This document shows, piece by piece, positions 44,552-52,698 of a stretch of 64,000 nt of DNA. Origin of the DNA: an uncultured Prochlorococcus sp. GTDB lineage: Bacteria > Cyanobacteriota > Cyanobacteriia > PCC-6307 > Cyanobiaceae. Made by a program: the position numbers and the translations under genes. Position 1 is the stretch's first letter. Each line of letters opens with the position of its first letter. The stretch lies in NCBI GenBank assembly GCA_902624785.1, contig CACNYU010000004.1:1-64000 (forward strand), in the 5' to 3' direction. A model generated the notes under the pieces. It was not told the DNA's origin and did no database searches. It was given only the letters and a program-made list of their open reading frames with translations.

Positions 44552-45205
44552 TTAAGCTTTTTGTGTAACTACTTTTTTCTTTCTATTTGGATATACTTTT
44601 TTACAAATAAAACATTTTGTCCCGTCACATCCGCGAGCTGTGCAATATTCTCTTCCATAAAAAATGATTTGTAAATGTAATTTATTCCATAGAGAAATTG
44701 GAAATATTCTTTTTAAGTCTGTTTCTGTCTGTATTACACTCTTACCATTAGTTAATCCCCATCTTTGAGATAAACGATGAATATGAGTATCTACGGGAAA
44801 AGAGGGGACATCAAAAACTTGAGACATTATCACGGATGCTGTTTTATGGCCAACCCCTGGCAGAGACTCTAATTCTTCAAAAGTATGTGGAACTAGACCA
44901 TTGTATTTTTCTATAAGAATTCTAGACAAGTTGTAGGTGTTTTTTGATTTCTGTCTTGATAATCCAAGTTGTTTAATATATTTATAAATTCTATCAATTC
45001 CCAAGTTAACCATTTTTTGGGGAGTATTAGCAACTTTAAATAATTCTTCTGTCAATTCATTTACTTTTTTGTCTGTCGATTGAGCACTTAATACTACTGC
45101 TATCAAAAGTGTAAAAGGACCGTCATGATTTAAGGGGATTGGAGTTTCAGGATAAAGCTTTTGTAATTCAGAAATAATTATTTTTGATCGATCAATTTTT
45201 TTCAT
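44552..45205 (-). CDS. nth: endonuclease III
   Basis: LLIAVVLSAQSTDKKVN, LPGVGHKTASVIM, VDTHIHRLSQRWGL, 4Fe-4S Cys cluster CTARGCDGTKCFIC. Confidence 0.96.
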   Translation of the reverse strand: MKKIDRSKIIISELQKLYPETPIPLNHDGPFTLLIAVVLSAQSTDKKVNELTEELFKVANTPQKMVNLGIDRIYKYIKQLGLSRQKSKNTYNLSRILIEKYNGLVPHTFEELESLPGVGHKTASVIMSQVFDVPSFPVDTHIHRLSQRWGLTNGKSVIQTETDLKRIFPISLWNKLHLQIIFYGREYCTARGCDGTKCFICKKVYPNRKKKVVTQKA

Positions 45206-45295
45206 ATCTTGAAACTAACTTTGTATAAAAATATACTTTCAGTAATTTTGATATTCGTTTTTTGCTAATTTAATTCTAAATATATTTTAAAGGAT

Positions 45296-46351
45296 TTGAC
45301 CCAAAACAATGCATTAGTAATAGAGAATTTATCTCATTACTATAATAATGCTAAAAATTTGATATTAGATTCAATAAACTTAAAGATTAGAGATGGAGAA
45401 TTGCTAGGTTTGTTAGGACCCTCGGGTTGTGGGAAAACTACTTTATTAAGATTGATCGCAGGATTTGAGGTTCCCAGGGATGGCAAAATAATTCTTAATA
45501 ATAATGAAATCTCGTCATTTAATAATATTGTTGTTCCAGAAAAAAGGAATATAGGGATGGTTTTTCAAGATTATGCTCTTTTCCCTCATTTAAGTGTGTT
45601 TGATAATGCAAAGTTTGGTTTAAAAAATAAAGATAACTTATCCCGAATAGATTATTTATTAAATGTATTAGGAATAAATAGTCTGAAGAATCGCTACCCT
45701 CACGAATTGTCAGGAGGTCAGAAACAAAGATTAGCGATTGCCCGTGCTCTTGCTCCAGGGACTTCTTTTTTATTACTAGATGAGCCTTTCTGTAGTTTAG
45801 ATTTAAATGTTAAATTAAGACTAAGGAGTGAACTTCCAACGATATTAAGAAACTTTAATGCGAGTGGCCTCATGGTTACACATGACCCAGAAGAAGCCAT
45901 GGCTATTTGTAACAAGGTTGCTGTTATGAATGATGGTCACATACATCAAATAGCTGAACCTTCAGAACTAATTAATAATCCTAAAACTCTATTCGTTAGT
46001 AGTTTTATTCTTGGTAACAATGTATTAAAAATAAACTTCTCTGGAGGTATTATTAATACAGTTTTCGGACCTATAAATAATTCAAATTTACAAGAAAATT
46101 TAGATATAAAATATTTATCGATTTCTCCTAAATCAATTTCAATTGAAAGATCACCAAAAGGTAAAGGAACTGTTATTGCTAAAGAGTATCTTGGGGAATA
46201 TTTTATTTATAAGGTTTTAGTTGAAGACCTATATATAAGAGTAAGAACTAATCTTACTAACAATATTGAGATTGGTGAAAAGTGCAATCTAAACTTAATA
46301 AAGGATATGGAATACTTTCTTTTTCCTGGTGGGATAAAAAATAAAATTTAA
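45296..46351 (+). CDS. futC: Fe(III)-type ABC transporter ATP-binding protein (Fut/FbpC-like)
   Basis: LLGPSGCGKTTLLRLIAGFE, ELSGGQKQRLAIARALAP, LLLDEPFCSLD; C-terminal regulatory domain. Confidence 0.8.
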   Translation: MTQNNALVIENLSHYYNNAKNLILDSINLKIRDGELLGLLGPSGCGKTTLLRLIAGFEVPRDGKIILNNNEISSFNNIVVPEKRNIGMVFQDYALFPHLSVFDNAKFGLKNKDNLSRIDYLLNVLGINSLKNRYPHELSGGQKQRLAIARALAPGTSFLLLDEPFCSLDLNVKLRLRSELPTILRNFNASGLMVTHDPEEAMAICNKVAVMNDGHIHQIAEPSELINNPKTLFVSSFILGNNVLKINFSGGIINTVFGPINNSNLQENLDIKYLSISPKSISIERSPKGKGTVIAKEYLGEYFIYKVLVEDLYIRVRTNLTNNIEIGEKCNLNLIKDMEYFLFPGGIKNKI

Positions 46352-46372
46352 TTAATGACATTTGCATTTTCC

Positions 46373-46389
46373 GCCCTTCCATTTAGGGC
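46373..46389 (+). terminator. putative terminator hairpin after the Fut-like ABC gene
   Basis: gccct-tccattt-agggc stem followed by a T-rich tract. Confidence 0.5.
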
Positions 46390-46535
46390 ATTTTGATTTT
46401 TTGCATTTTTTTTTCTTATAAAAGTAGTCTTTATAAATAAATTTTTTATGCTTAAATTCAAAATGTCCCAAACCAATAAGAAACCATAAATCCTATATTA
46501 ATTGTAAATTATTAATATATTAGTTATCACAATTT

Positions 46536-46551
46536 ATACAATATATTGTAT
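46536..46551. promoter_or_regulatory. 16-bp perfect palindrome upstream of ferritin
   Basis: atacaatatattgtat equals its own reverse complement; 27 bp upstream of ATG. Confidence 0.45.
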
Positions 46552-46577
46552 TATTTAGTTAGGAATATGAATTTATT

Positions 46578-47132
46578 ATGTCTGAAAGTGCGTTAAACCA
46601 AAAATCAGAAATACATTTTGGTCCTTCAGGAAGGGCGGTATCGCAGGAAATTGAAGATGATTTGCTGGATAATATACTTCAACATTTGACTATGGAAAGA
46701 AATGCAAATGTACAATATTTTTCTATGTCTTTATGGTTTCAGGAGCGAGACCTTAATGGATTTAGTTCTTTTTTTCTTAAAGAATCCAAAGATGAATTAG
46801 AACACGCATATAAATTTACTGACTATTTAATAGCAAGAGGCCAAAATGTTGATTTGCATGAATTAGCCAAACCAAATCAGAGATGGGAATCAATTCAGGA
46901 TTTGATTGCTTACTCATTCAAAATGGAATCTGAATTAACAATATCCTTGCAACAACTATATGCTATATCTGAACGAACAAGTGATATCAGGACAAACGTG
47001 TTTTTAGATCCTATAGTTGAATCACAAATTAAATCAGAAGATGAATTTGCTCATATCTTAGGGAAGGTTAGGTTTTCGGAAGAAAACCCTTCAGCAATTT
47101 TACTTGTTGATGAGTATTTAAGCAGAAAATAA
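46578..47132 (+). CDS. ftn: ferritin
   Basis: MERNANVQYFSMSLWFQERDLNGFSSFFLKESKDELEHAYKFTDYLIARG: ferritin di-iron ligand pattern. Confidence 0.92.
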   Translation: MSESALNQKSEIHFGPSGRAVSQEIEDDLLDNILQHLTMERNANVQYFSMSLWFQERDLNGFSSFFLKESKDELEHAYKFTDYLIARGQNVDLHELAKPNQRWESIQDLIAYSFKMESELTISLQQLYAISERTSDIRTNVFLDPIVESQIKSEDEFAHILGKVRFSEENPSAILLVDEYLSRK

Positions 47133-47423
47133 AAATTTATTTTTAAATATCTCATTTTCACATCTACTACACTTTTCATATAGAAGATTTGAGATGGTCA
47201 ATTTATCAGGGGAAGAGTTATTAATAATTAATTTAATAAGAAGTTTTATTTTAAAAAATTTAATCTTTAATCCTTCGTATTCTTTGTATAGTCTAAATTT
47301 TAAATTTAAATTATTTACTTGATTATAACATTTTTGTATGGCCGTAATTCTTAAACAAATTATGTCAATTTTCTTATGAAAAATATAAATCATTGAATCT
47401 GTTCTTAATGAATTTCTAGACAC
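47118..47423 (-). CDS. hypothetical protein (101 aa)
   Basis: ORF just downstream of the Crp-family gene; CSRCE motif; overlaps ferritin 3' end by 15 nt. Confidence 0.45.
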   Translation of the reverse strand: MSRNSLRTDSMIYIFHKKIDIICLRITAIQKCYNQVNNLNLKFRLYKEYEGLKIKFFKIKLLIKLIINNSSPDKLTISNLLYEKCSRCENEIFKNKFLFSA

Positions 47424-47426
47424 CTT

Positions 47427-48020
47427 TCAACTTTCTAATGGAGAGGATTCAATAAATGAAGGAGCAACGCTTACTGTTTGAGTACCCAAAGGGGCTATTA
47501 ATAATTCGGCTGATCTCAGTCTTGATATTAGTCTTGTTGATGTAACTCTTGTAGAGCCAATTAATTCACCAATTCTTTCATGAGTGAGTCTGAAGGGTAA
47601 TTCACACCATTGACCACATCTTCTCCCGAGTCGATTTACTAGGATAGCAAATAAAGCTTGAAGCCTTTGTTCTGCATTCCCTAAGTGTCTAATCCTTAAT
47701 AACTGAAGTGTCCATTCATTAACAGCATCAAAGCCTGAATTATCTGATATTTCAGCGTTGCTATGAAAAGAAAGATCAGTTAAAGCTTCAACACAAACTC
47801 CCTCACTACATAAACGATCCGTTCTTAGCTGATCACCAGATTGTAGAAATGCCAAAGTCATGCCCTCTGTTTCTTCACAAGGGCAATAAACTCTTGCAAT
47901 ACCACTTTCAACCTCAAGACAAGTTCCTTTAGGCCTAGAAGACGGATCAATAAGTACTGATTGACCAGTTATTATCCTTACAGACTGAGTACTCGATTCT
48001 CCATAGCTATGGAAATTCAT
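47427..48020 (-). CDS. Crp/FNR-family transcriptional regulator
   Basis: cNMP-like fold N-terminus; HTH region LPFRLTHERIGELIGSTRVTSTRLISRLR. Confidence 0.88.
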   Translation of the reverse strand: MNFHSYGESSTQSVRIITGQSVLIDPSSRPKGTCLEVESGIARVYCPCEETEGMTLAFLQSGDQLRTDRLCSEGVCVEALTDLSFHSNAEISDNSGFDAVNEWTLQLLRIRHLGNAEQRLQALFAILVNRLGRRCGQWCELPFRLTHERIGELIGSTRVTSTRLISRLRSAELLIAPLGTQTVSVAPSFIESSPLES

Positions 48021-48030
48021 TTTTTACTTT

Positions 48031-48090
48031 TAATGAGAATTATTAGTTATTATGTATTAAAAAATTACTTATTGCAATAGATTCTCATTA
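48031..48090. promoter_or_regulatory. long-spaced inverted repeat in divergent intergenic region
   Basis: taatgagaat (48031-48040) and attctcatta (48081-48090) are perfect reverse complements. Confidence 0.5.
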
Positions 48091-48174
48091 AGAGAGGCCT
48101 AATTGATGAGATTCTTTACATTATTTTAAAAAGCTTATAATTGAAATATTAAAAGTTATTTAATTAAGGCATAA

Positions 48175-48375
48175 ATGCAAAATGCAAAGAAAAGGATATG
48201 CGGTAGATGCGGAAGTAGTAATTTAATTTCAGATAGATCATTAGGTGGCAAAATTGTTTGTGTAAAATGTGGTTCATCATTTATAAAAACGAAAGGCCTT
48301 ATAAATTCTAGTAACAGGAACTTTTATTACCTACTTTTAATTTTATTTATAATTTTCTTTGTTATTCTATTCTAG
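48175..48375 (+). CDS. zinc-ribbon protein with C-terminal TM (66 aa)
   Basis: CGRCGSSNLISDRSLGGKIVCVKCGSS plus hydrophobic tail FYYLLLILFIIFFVILF. Confidence 0.7.
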   Translation: MQNAKKRICGRCGSSNLISDRSLGGKIVCVKCGSSFIKTKGLINSSNRNFYYLLLILFIIFFVILF

Positions 48376-49158
48376 TTATCCTCTATAAACATCCCAACTA
48401 TTACTGTTTTCTATCAATTCAATATTAATATCAAATAATTGATTTATATTGTTGCTATTCATCAATTTACTAGGTTTGCCATCTCTGATTATTTCTCTAT
48501 TCTTTAAAAAAATCACTCTGTTGTAATCTTTTGTGATTAATGAAATATCATGAGTAATACATAAAATGCTTATGCCTAATTGAGATAAATTTTTAATTTT
48601 TTTTATAAGAAAAATTCTTGATTTTAAGTCTATATTCACTGAGGGTTCATCAAGAATGAGAACTTTTGGATTATTTATAATCGCTCTAGCTATTATGGAT
48701 ATTTGCTTTTCTCCATCAGATAAATAACCAAAATTTTTATCTGCAATATCATTCAAAGACATTTTATCTATCAATTCATTTACTTTATTTAATTCTTCTT
48801 CTTTTGGATTATTTATTTTACAAAACCTTCCGTATAAGCCAGATAACAATATATCTTTTACCTTTATATATTTACTTATTCTGCACTTAATTTCATTATT
48901 AACAGTACTGATATATTTTCTAACTTTCCAGATATCAATGAGTTCTTCGTTGAATAACTTAAAGTAGGAATTTTTCTTAATAAGTGGATAAATATTTCTA
49001 TTTATAAGATCAACTATTGATGATTTACCTGAACCATTTGGTCCTAAAATAATTATCCTTTCATTCTCAAATAGTTTTAGGCTAAGGTTTTTGATGACTT
49101 CAAAGTCGTTTTTATATGCAGTTGTGTTTTTAGCATCTAACCAACAATTATTTCTCAC
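48376..49158 (-). CDS. ABC transporter ATP-binding protein (no cognate permease in window)
   Basis: ILGPNGSGKSSIVDLI, LSDGEKQISIIARAI, LILDEPSVNIDL. Confidence 0.88.
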   Translation of the reverse strand: MRNNCWLDAKNTTAYKNDFEVIKNLSLKLFENERIIILGPNGSGKSSIVDLINRNIYPLIKKNSYFKLFNEELIDIWKVRKYISTVNNEIKCRISKYIKVKDILLSGLYGRFCKINNPKEEELNKVNELIDKMSLNDIADKNFGYLSDGEKQISIIARAIINNPKVLILDEPSVNIDLKSRIFLIKKIKNLSQLGISILCITHDISLITKDYNRVIFLKNREIIRDGKPSKLMNSNNINQLFDINIELIENSNSWDVYRG

Positions 49159-49259
49159 AAAAGTTTATTACTCCAAAATGTAAATAATTGAATGGAAGTA
49201 ACAAGGAATATTATTAGATATAACCAATTTAGCCATGCTGGCCTATTAACATTTTTCAT
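49155..49259 (-). CDS. 34-aa single-TM microprotein
   Basis: Own translation MKNVNRPAWLNWLYLIIFLVTSIQLFTFWSNKLL; its stop overlaps the GTG start of the ABC ATPase (GTGA). Confidence 0.65.
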   Translation of the reverse strand: MKNVNRPAWLNWLYLIIFLVTSIQLFTFWSNKLL

Positions 49260-49262
49260 TAT

Positions 49263-50609
49263 TTAAATTAAAAGGAAGAAAAATATTAATGGAGAAGCAT
49301 ATCTAATTAAAGTTTTTCTAATTATTTTTAGGTTATTCAAAATATCTAGTTTATTGATTTCTGGAGGATATTTGAAGATTAAATTATCATAAACATCCAT
49401 ATTATTTTCAATTTTCTTACTATATCTCCATGGATTATCTTTCTCTTCTGATCGCTTATACCAATTCCAATAATATTTTATAATTTTATCTTCTCCAAGA
49501 AGTTTTATTTCATCATTTTTTAATAGCTCTAATTTTAAATTATAAGTTTGGGTTTTCAAAATCATATAATCTTCATTAAATATTTTGTAGAAAGTTTTTC
49601 TTTGGATTTCTTCAAATAGAACAAGATCTCTAAAAATCTTGTTTTTCAGAAATTTTCTATAGTGTCTTACGATCACTCTGGCTTTGTTATTACCAAGTGG
49701 AATATGATCTAATACTTGAACATATCTTGATATACTTGGATCTCCTTTATATATAAGTATTCTTCCAGGTGGGATGAATTTTATCCTAATAAATTCCTTA
49801 TTTGGATCGTTTTTATATGAATAAATACTCTCAATGAATTCTTTATTAATATTTATTTTTTGATTAAAACTAGTTAGTACATTTTTATTAACATCTTTAT
49901 CAGGGATGGTATCACCATGAACCCAAAATATATGAAGAATATCTAAGTGATTTTCAATAATCCTTGCCCAATCACATTTAAAGTCTACGAGGACTTGTTC
50001 TGAAACATATTCGTCAATTTTAAATCCATGTTTTGATAATTCATGATTATTTATTTCAAATCCTTTTTCATATTCATTTATATTTGTTAAAGGGGTTTCA
50101 GTGTAATTAATAAAAATATAATCATCTTTTTCAAGTGTTTTATATTGATATAAATGAATCTTTTTTGCATAGTTCTTGTAGTTACTATCTACAATATGGC
50201 TACAAGTTAATCTATCTACATTCTTGCAGCTGCCTTCAGAAGTGAATTTTGCTCCATGATAAGGACAAGTAAGTTCGCCATTAAATAGATCACCATCATA
50301 GAAAGATGCCCCTCTATGTGGACATACATTTTTAACACATCTTACAAAGTTTTCTTCATCTCTAAACAGAAGAAGAGGTTCATCGTACATTGAAAAATAA
50401 AATATCTTATTTTTCTTTAATTCACTCGATGGACAGATAGCATACCAACCAAAAATTCCAATATTTAATTCCTTGGCAGTTTCTTTTACCTCAAAATTTT
50501 CTATTTTTACAATTCGTTTTTCCCTAAATGTCTTTAAATCTTCTTCTAGCGGCTTTAAAACTGAATTAAAGTCACCTGATTTAAAGAAATTTATTTGGTT
50601 ATTTTTCAT
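49263..50609 (-). CDS. Rieske [2Fe-2S] oxygenase, PaO/Lls1-like
   Basis: Rieske motif CPHRGASFYDGDLFNGELTCPYHGAKF; NHLDILHIFWVHGDT mononuclear-iron region; C-terminal TM. Confidence 0.87.
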   Translation of the reverse strand: MKNNQINFFKSGDFNSVLKPLEEDLKTFREKRIVKIENFEVKETAKELNIGIFGWYAICPSSELKKNKIFYFSMYDEPLLLFRDEENFVRCVKNVCPHRGASFYDGDLFNGELTCPYHGAKFTSEGSCKNVDRLTCSHIVDSNYKNYAKKIHLYQYKTLEKDDYIFINYTETPLTNINEYEKGFEINNHELSKHGFKIDEYVSEQVLVDFKCDWARIIENHLDILHIFWVHGDTIPDKDVNKNVLTSFNQKININKEFIESIYSYKNDPNKEFIRIKFIPPGRILIYKGDPSISRYVQVLDHIPLGNNKARVIVRHYRKFLKNKIFRDLVLFEEIQRKTFYKIFNEDYMILKTQTYNLKLELLKNDEIKLLGEDKIIKYYWNWYKRSEEKDNPWRYSKKIENNMDVYDNLIFKYPPEINKLDILNNLKIIRKTLIRYASPLIFFFLLI

Positions 50610-50848
50610 GAACCTTTTTTTTAAAATAACCTATTTCTCAGGCACTATAACTCAACTAAATAATCAATTACTTATTGAAAGCTGATATCTCTATCTTTTG
50701 TAGCAATAGTGAATCTAACTTTATGATGAAATAATATGAATCTTAGTTATATTTTTTTTTTAATTTGTTAGTAAGAGATAGATCAATACTTACTTTTTGC
50801 TAAATTTATTTCAAGTTTTGAATAAATTTTAAAATTAAATTAAAAGAA

Positions 50849-50870
50849 TTTAAAAAAAACTTTTTTTAAA
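50849..50870. repeat. perfect 10-bp A/T inverted repeat
   Basis: tttaaaaaaa-ac-tttttttaaa. Confidence 0.4.
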
Positions 50871-51015
50871 GAATTGTTTTTAGATTAAAAAGAATTAAAA
50901 ATGCATTATTTCATTTAGAAATAATTTTTTTTTAATTTAAATTTTGCTATAAAAAGTTATTTGCTTTCTGATTAACTTATAATATTTTAGAAATTAAACC
51001 TTTTTGGAAGTATCA

Positions 51016-51378
51016 ATGATAAAATTAATTATTGGATTTTTCATCTCTTTTCTCCTTTTATTTCCTTTTAACTCTGCTTTCTCAAAAGAGATCCCACAAA
51101 AGAATATAGATAACTTAACTAATAAAGTTGCTAAAAAATTTTCACGCACGTTTTGTAACACATCAAATTTTGGGATCTCTGATGAGGGGGCAATAGAGTT
51201 CGCTGTTGGTGAAACAAATAAAGAATTTTCAAAAAATAAATTAATTCAATATCTCAATTTTAATGAAATTAACAAGAAAATTATTTCTAATATAGAGGCT
51301 GACTGTCAGGTTTTTGATTTTCCTGTTGAAGAATTGGCCAGACTAGAAAGTTTAAAAAATTTTAACAATAAATTGTAA
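51016..51378 (+). CDS. hypothetical exported protein
   Basis: Signal peptide MIKLIIGFFISFLLLFPFNSAFSKE; tataat box at 50978-50983 upstream. Confidence 0.65.
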   Translation: MIKLIIGFFISFLLLFPFNSAFSKEIPQKNIDNLTNKVAKKFSRTFCNTSNFGISDEGAIEFAVGETNKEFSKNKLIQYLNFNEINKKIISNIEADCQVFDFPVEELARLESLKNFNNKL

Positions 51379-51399
51379 CTATATTAATAAATATCTTAT

Positions 51400-51549
51400 T
51401 TAATTTTTACCTATCCAATCATTCGGTTTTTCCATCATCCATTGAAAAACCGATTTAGCGTCAAGATTTTTAGACGCGATAAAAAATAATATTGGGAAGA
51501 TTCCTATAGTTATCATAATTACAAAGATTTCAAGCTTATTTAAGCCCAT
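51400..51549 (-). CDS. 49-aa single-TM microprotein
   Basis: Own translation MGLNKLEIFVIMITIGIFPILFFIASKNLDAKSVFQWMMEKPNDWIGKN. Confidence 0.65.
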   Translation of the reverse strand: MGLNKLEIFVIMITIGIFPILFFIASKNLDAKSVFQWMMEKPNDWIGKN

Positions 51550-51624
51550 TTCACTGATTGATAATGCAAAATACAAAATTAATTAAAGTAACTTTAGATA
51601 TTATTGCCAGAAATAATGTAAAAT

Positions 51625-51648
51625 TTATTTATTATTTATTATTTATTA
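51625..51648. repeat. 7-bp tandem repeat (ttattta)x3.4
   Basis: ttattta ttattta ttattta tta read directly. Confidence 0.7.
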
Positions 51649-51668
51649 ATCTTAAAAAACTTTGGAAG

Positions 51669-51824
51669 TTATAAAATAAATTCTTTTGACATAGTCCTAA
51701 GCTGATCTAAATTTAGTTGTTGAAGATAGTTTTTCATCGCTATGTATGATTTCTTTGAATGTGATTCTCTCTCTTCATGAAAAAGAGATGTAGTAATTAA
51801 TTCAACTAAATGTTCTTTATCCAT
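51669..51824 (-). CDS. 51-aa soluble microprotein
   Basis: Own translation MDKEHLVELITTSLFHEERESHSKKSYIAMKNYLQQLNLDQLRTMSKEFIL. Confidence 0.6.
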   Translation of the reverse strand: MDKEHLVELITTSLFHEERESHSKKSYIAMKNYLQQLNLDQLRTMSKEFIL

Positions 51825-52054
51825 ATATAACTTTTAACTCATTTAGAGAATTACACCATTAAATAATTCTTAAGCATTTAAGTTTTTATTTATGAAATTA
51901 ATTCTTAAAAATTTTTACTTAATCATATTAATAACTTTTGAGATGATTTAAATTACATATCATTTGAAGAAATTCAAAAATATACTGGTATAGAAATCTT
52001 AAAACATGTAATAAGTACCTATTTATTAATGATTTGTTTTTTTCTAGATTTAAA

Positions 52055-52171
52055 TGAATTATTTAGTTTTTATGACGACAGAATCATTTTTTGTAATTAT
52101 TGCTCCATTAGTACTTTTTGTTTTTGGTGTTTTACTGATACCCAAAATTATTAATCCCAAAAAAATATAAA
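52055..52171 (+). CDS. 38-aa single-TM microprotein
   Basis: Own translation MNYLVFMTTESFFVIIAPLVLFVFGVLLIPKIINPKKI. Confidence 0.55.
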
Positions 52172-52273
52172 TTGCTATCTAAAATATTTGTTTATCTTCT
52201 AATTAAAAAAAAATAAAAAAAACTTTCCCTAATTTATTTTTTTTGTTAAAAGATAGTTAGTTTCAAAAATAAT

Positions 52274-52393
52274 ATGAATTTAGAGTTTTTCTTTATCCTT
52301 TTAGCGCATTTATTATTATTATCTACATTTATTATAATTCTACCAATATTCAAATCATCAAAAAATAACAAATTAAAAGTTTATAAAAGGTAA
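52274..52393 (+). CDS. 39-aa single-TM microprotein
   Basis: Own translation MNLEFFFILLAHLLLLSTFIIILPIFKSSKNNKLKVYKR; basic C-terminus. Confidence 0.5.
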   Translation: MNLEFFFILLAHLLLLSTFIIILPIFKSSKNNKLKVYKR

Positions 52394-52542
52394 AATTAAT
52401 ACCAGTTTTTTTTCATATAATTAAAAATTTTCTGAAATATATTTAATAGCTCAAATTAAATTCTTAAAATCTAAAAATAATATTAAAAAAATAGAACTTT
52501 TTTTAATTTCATCTTAAGAAATTAGTAGATATTTTGAAAATT

Positions 52543-52698
52543 ATGGAAAATTATGAAATTGAACAATCATTAAGGGATTTTCCGAAACAAGTTACCAATA
52601 ATAGTTATATAAAACTATTGGAGAAATATTTTTTATCTGACAAAACAAATGATCTTGAGAATAAGCATAAAGAATGGTCTAAATATATTTCAAATTAA
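52543..52698 (+). CDS. 51-aa soluble microprotein
   Basis: Own translation MENYEIEQSLRDFPKQVTNNSYIKLLEKYFLSDKTNDLENKHKEWSKYISN. Confidence 0.5.
   Translation: MENYEIEQSLRDFPKQVTNNSYIKLLEKYFLSDKTNDLENKHKEWSKYISN

Noticed and set aside
48001-48012. ccatagctatgg 12-bp palindrome
   Set aside because: Lies in the coding start of the Crp-family gene and is likely incidental
51625-51648. 7-bp tandem repeat considered as CRISPR-like or phase-variable tract
   Set aside because: No spacers, short, low-complexity A/T; located between small ORFs and not clearly in a promoter or coding frame
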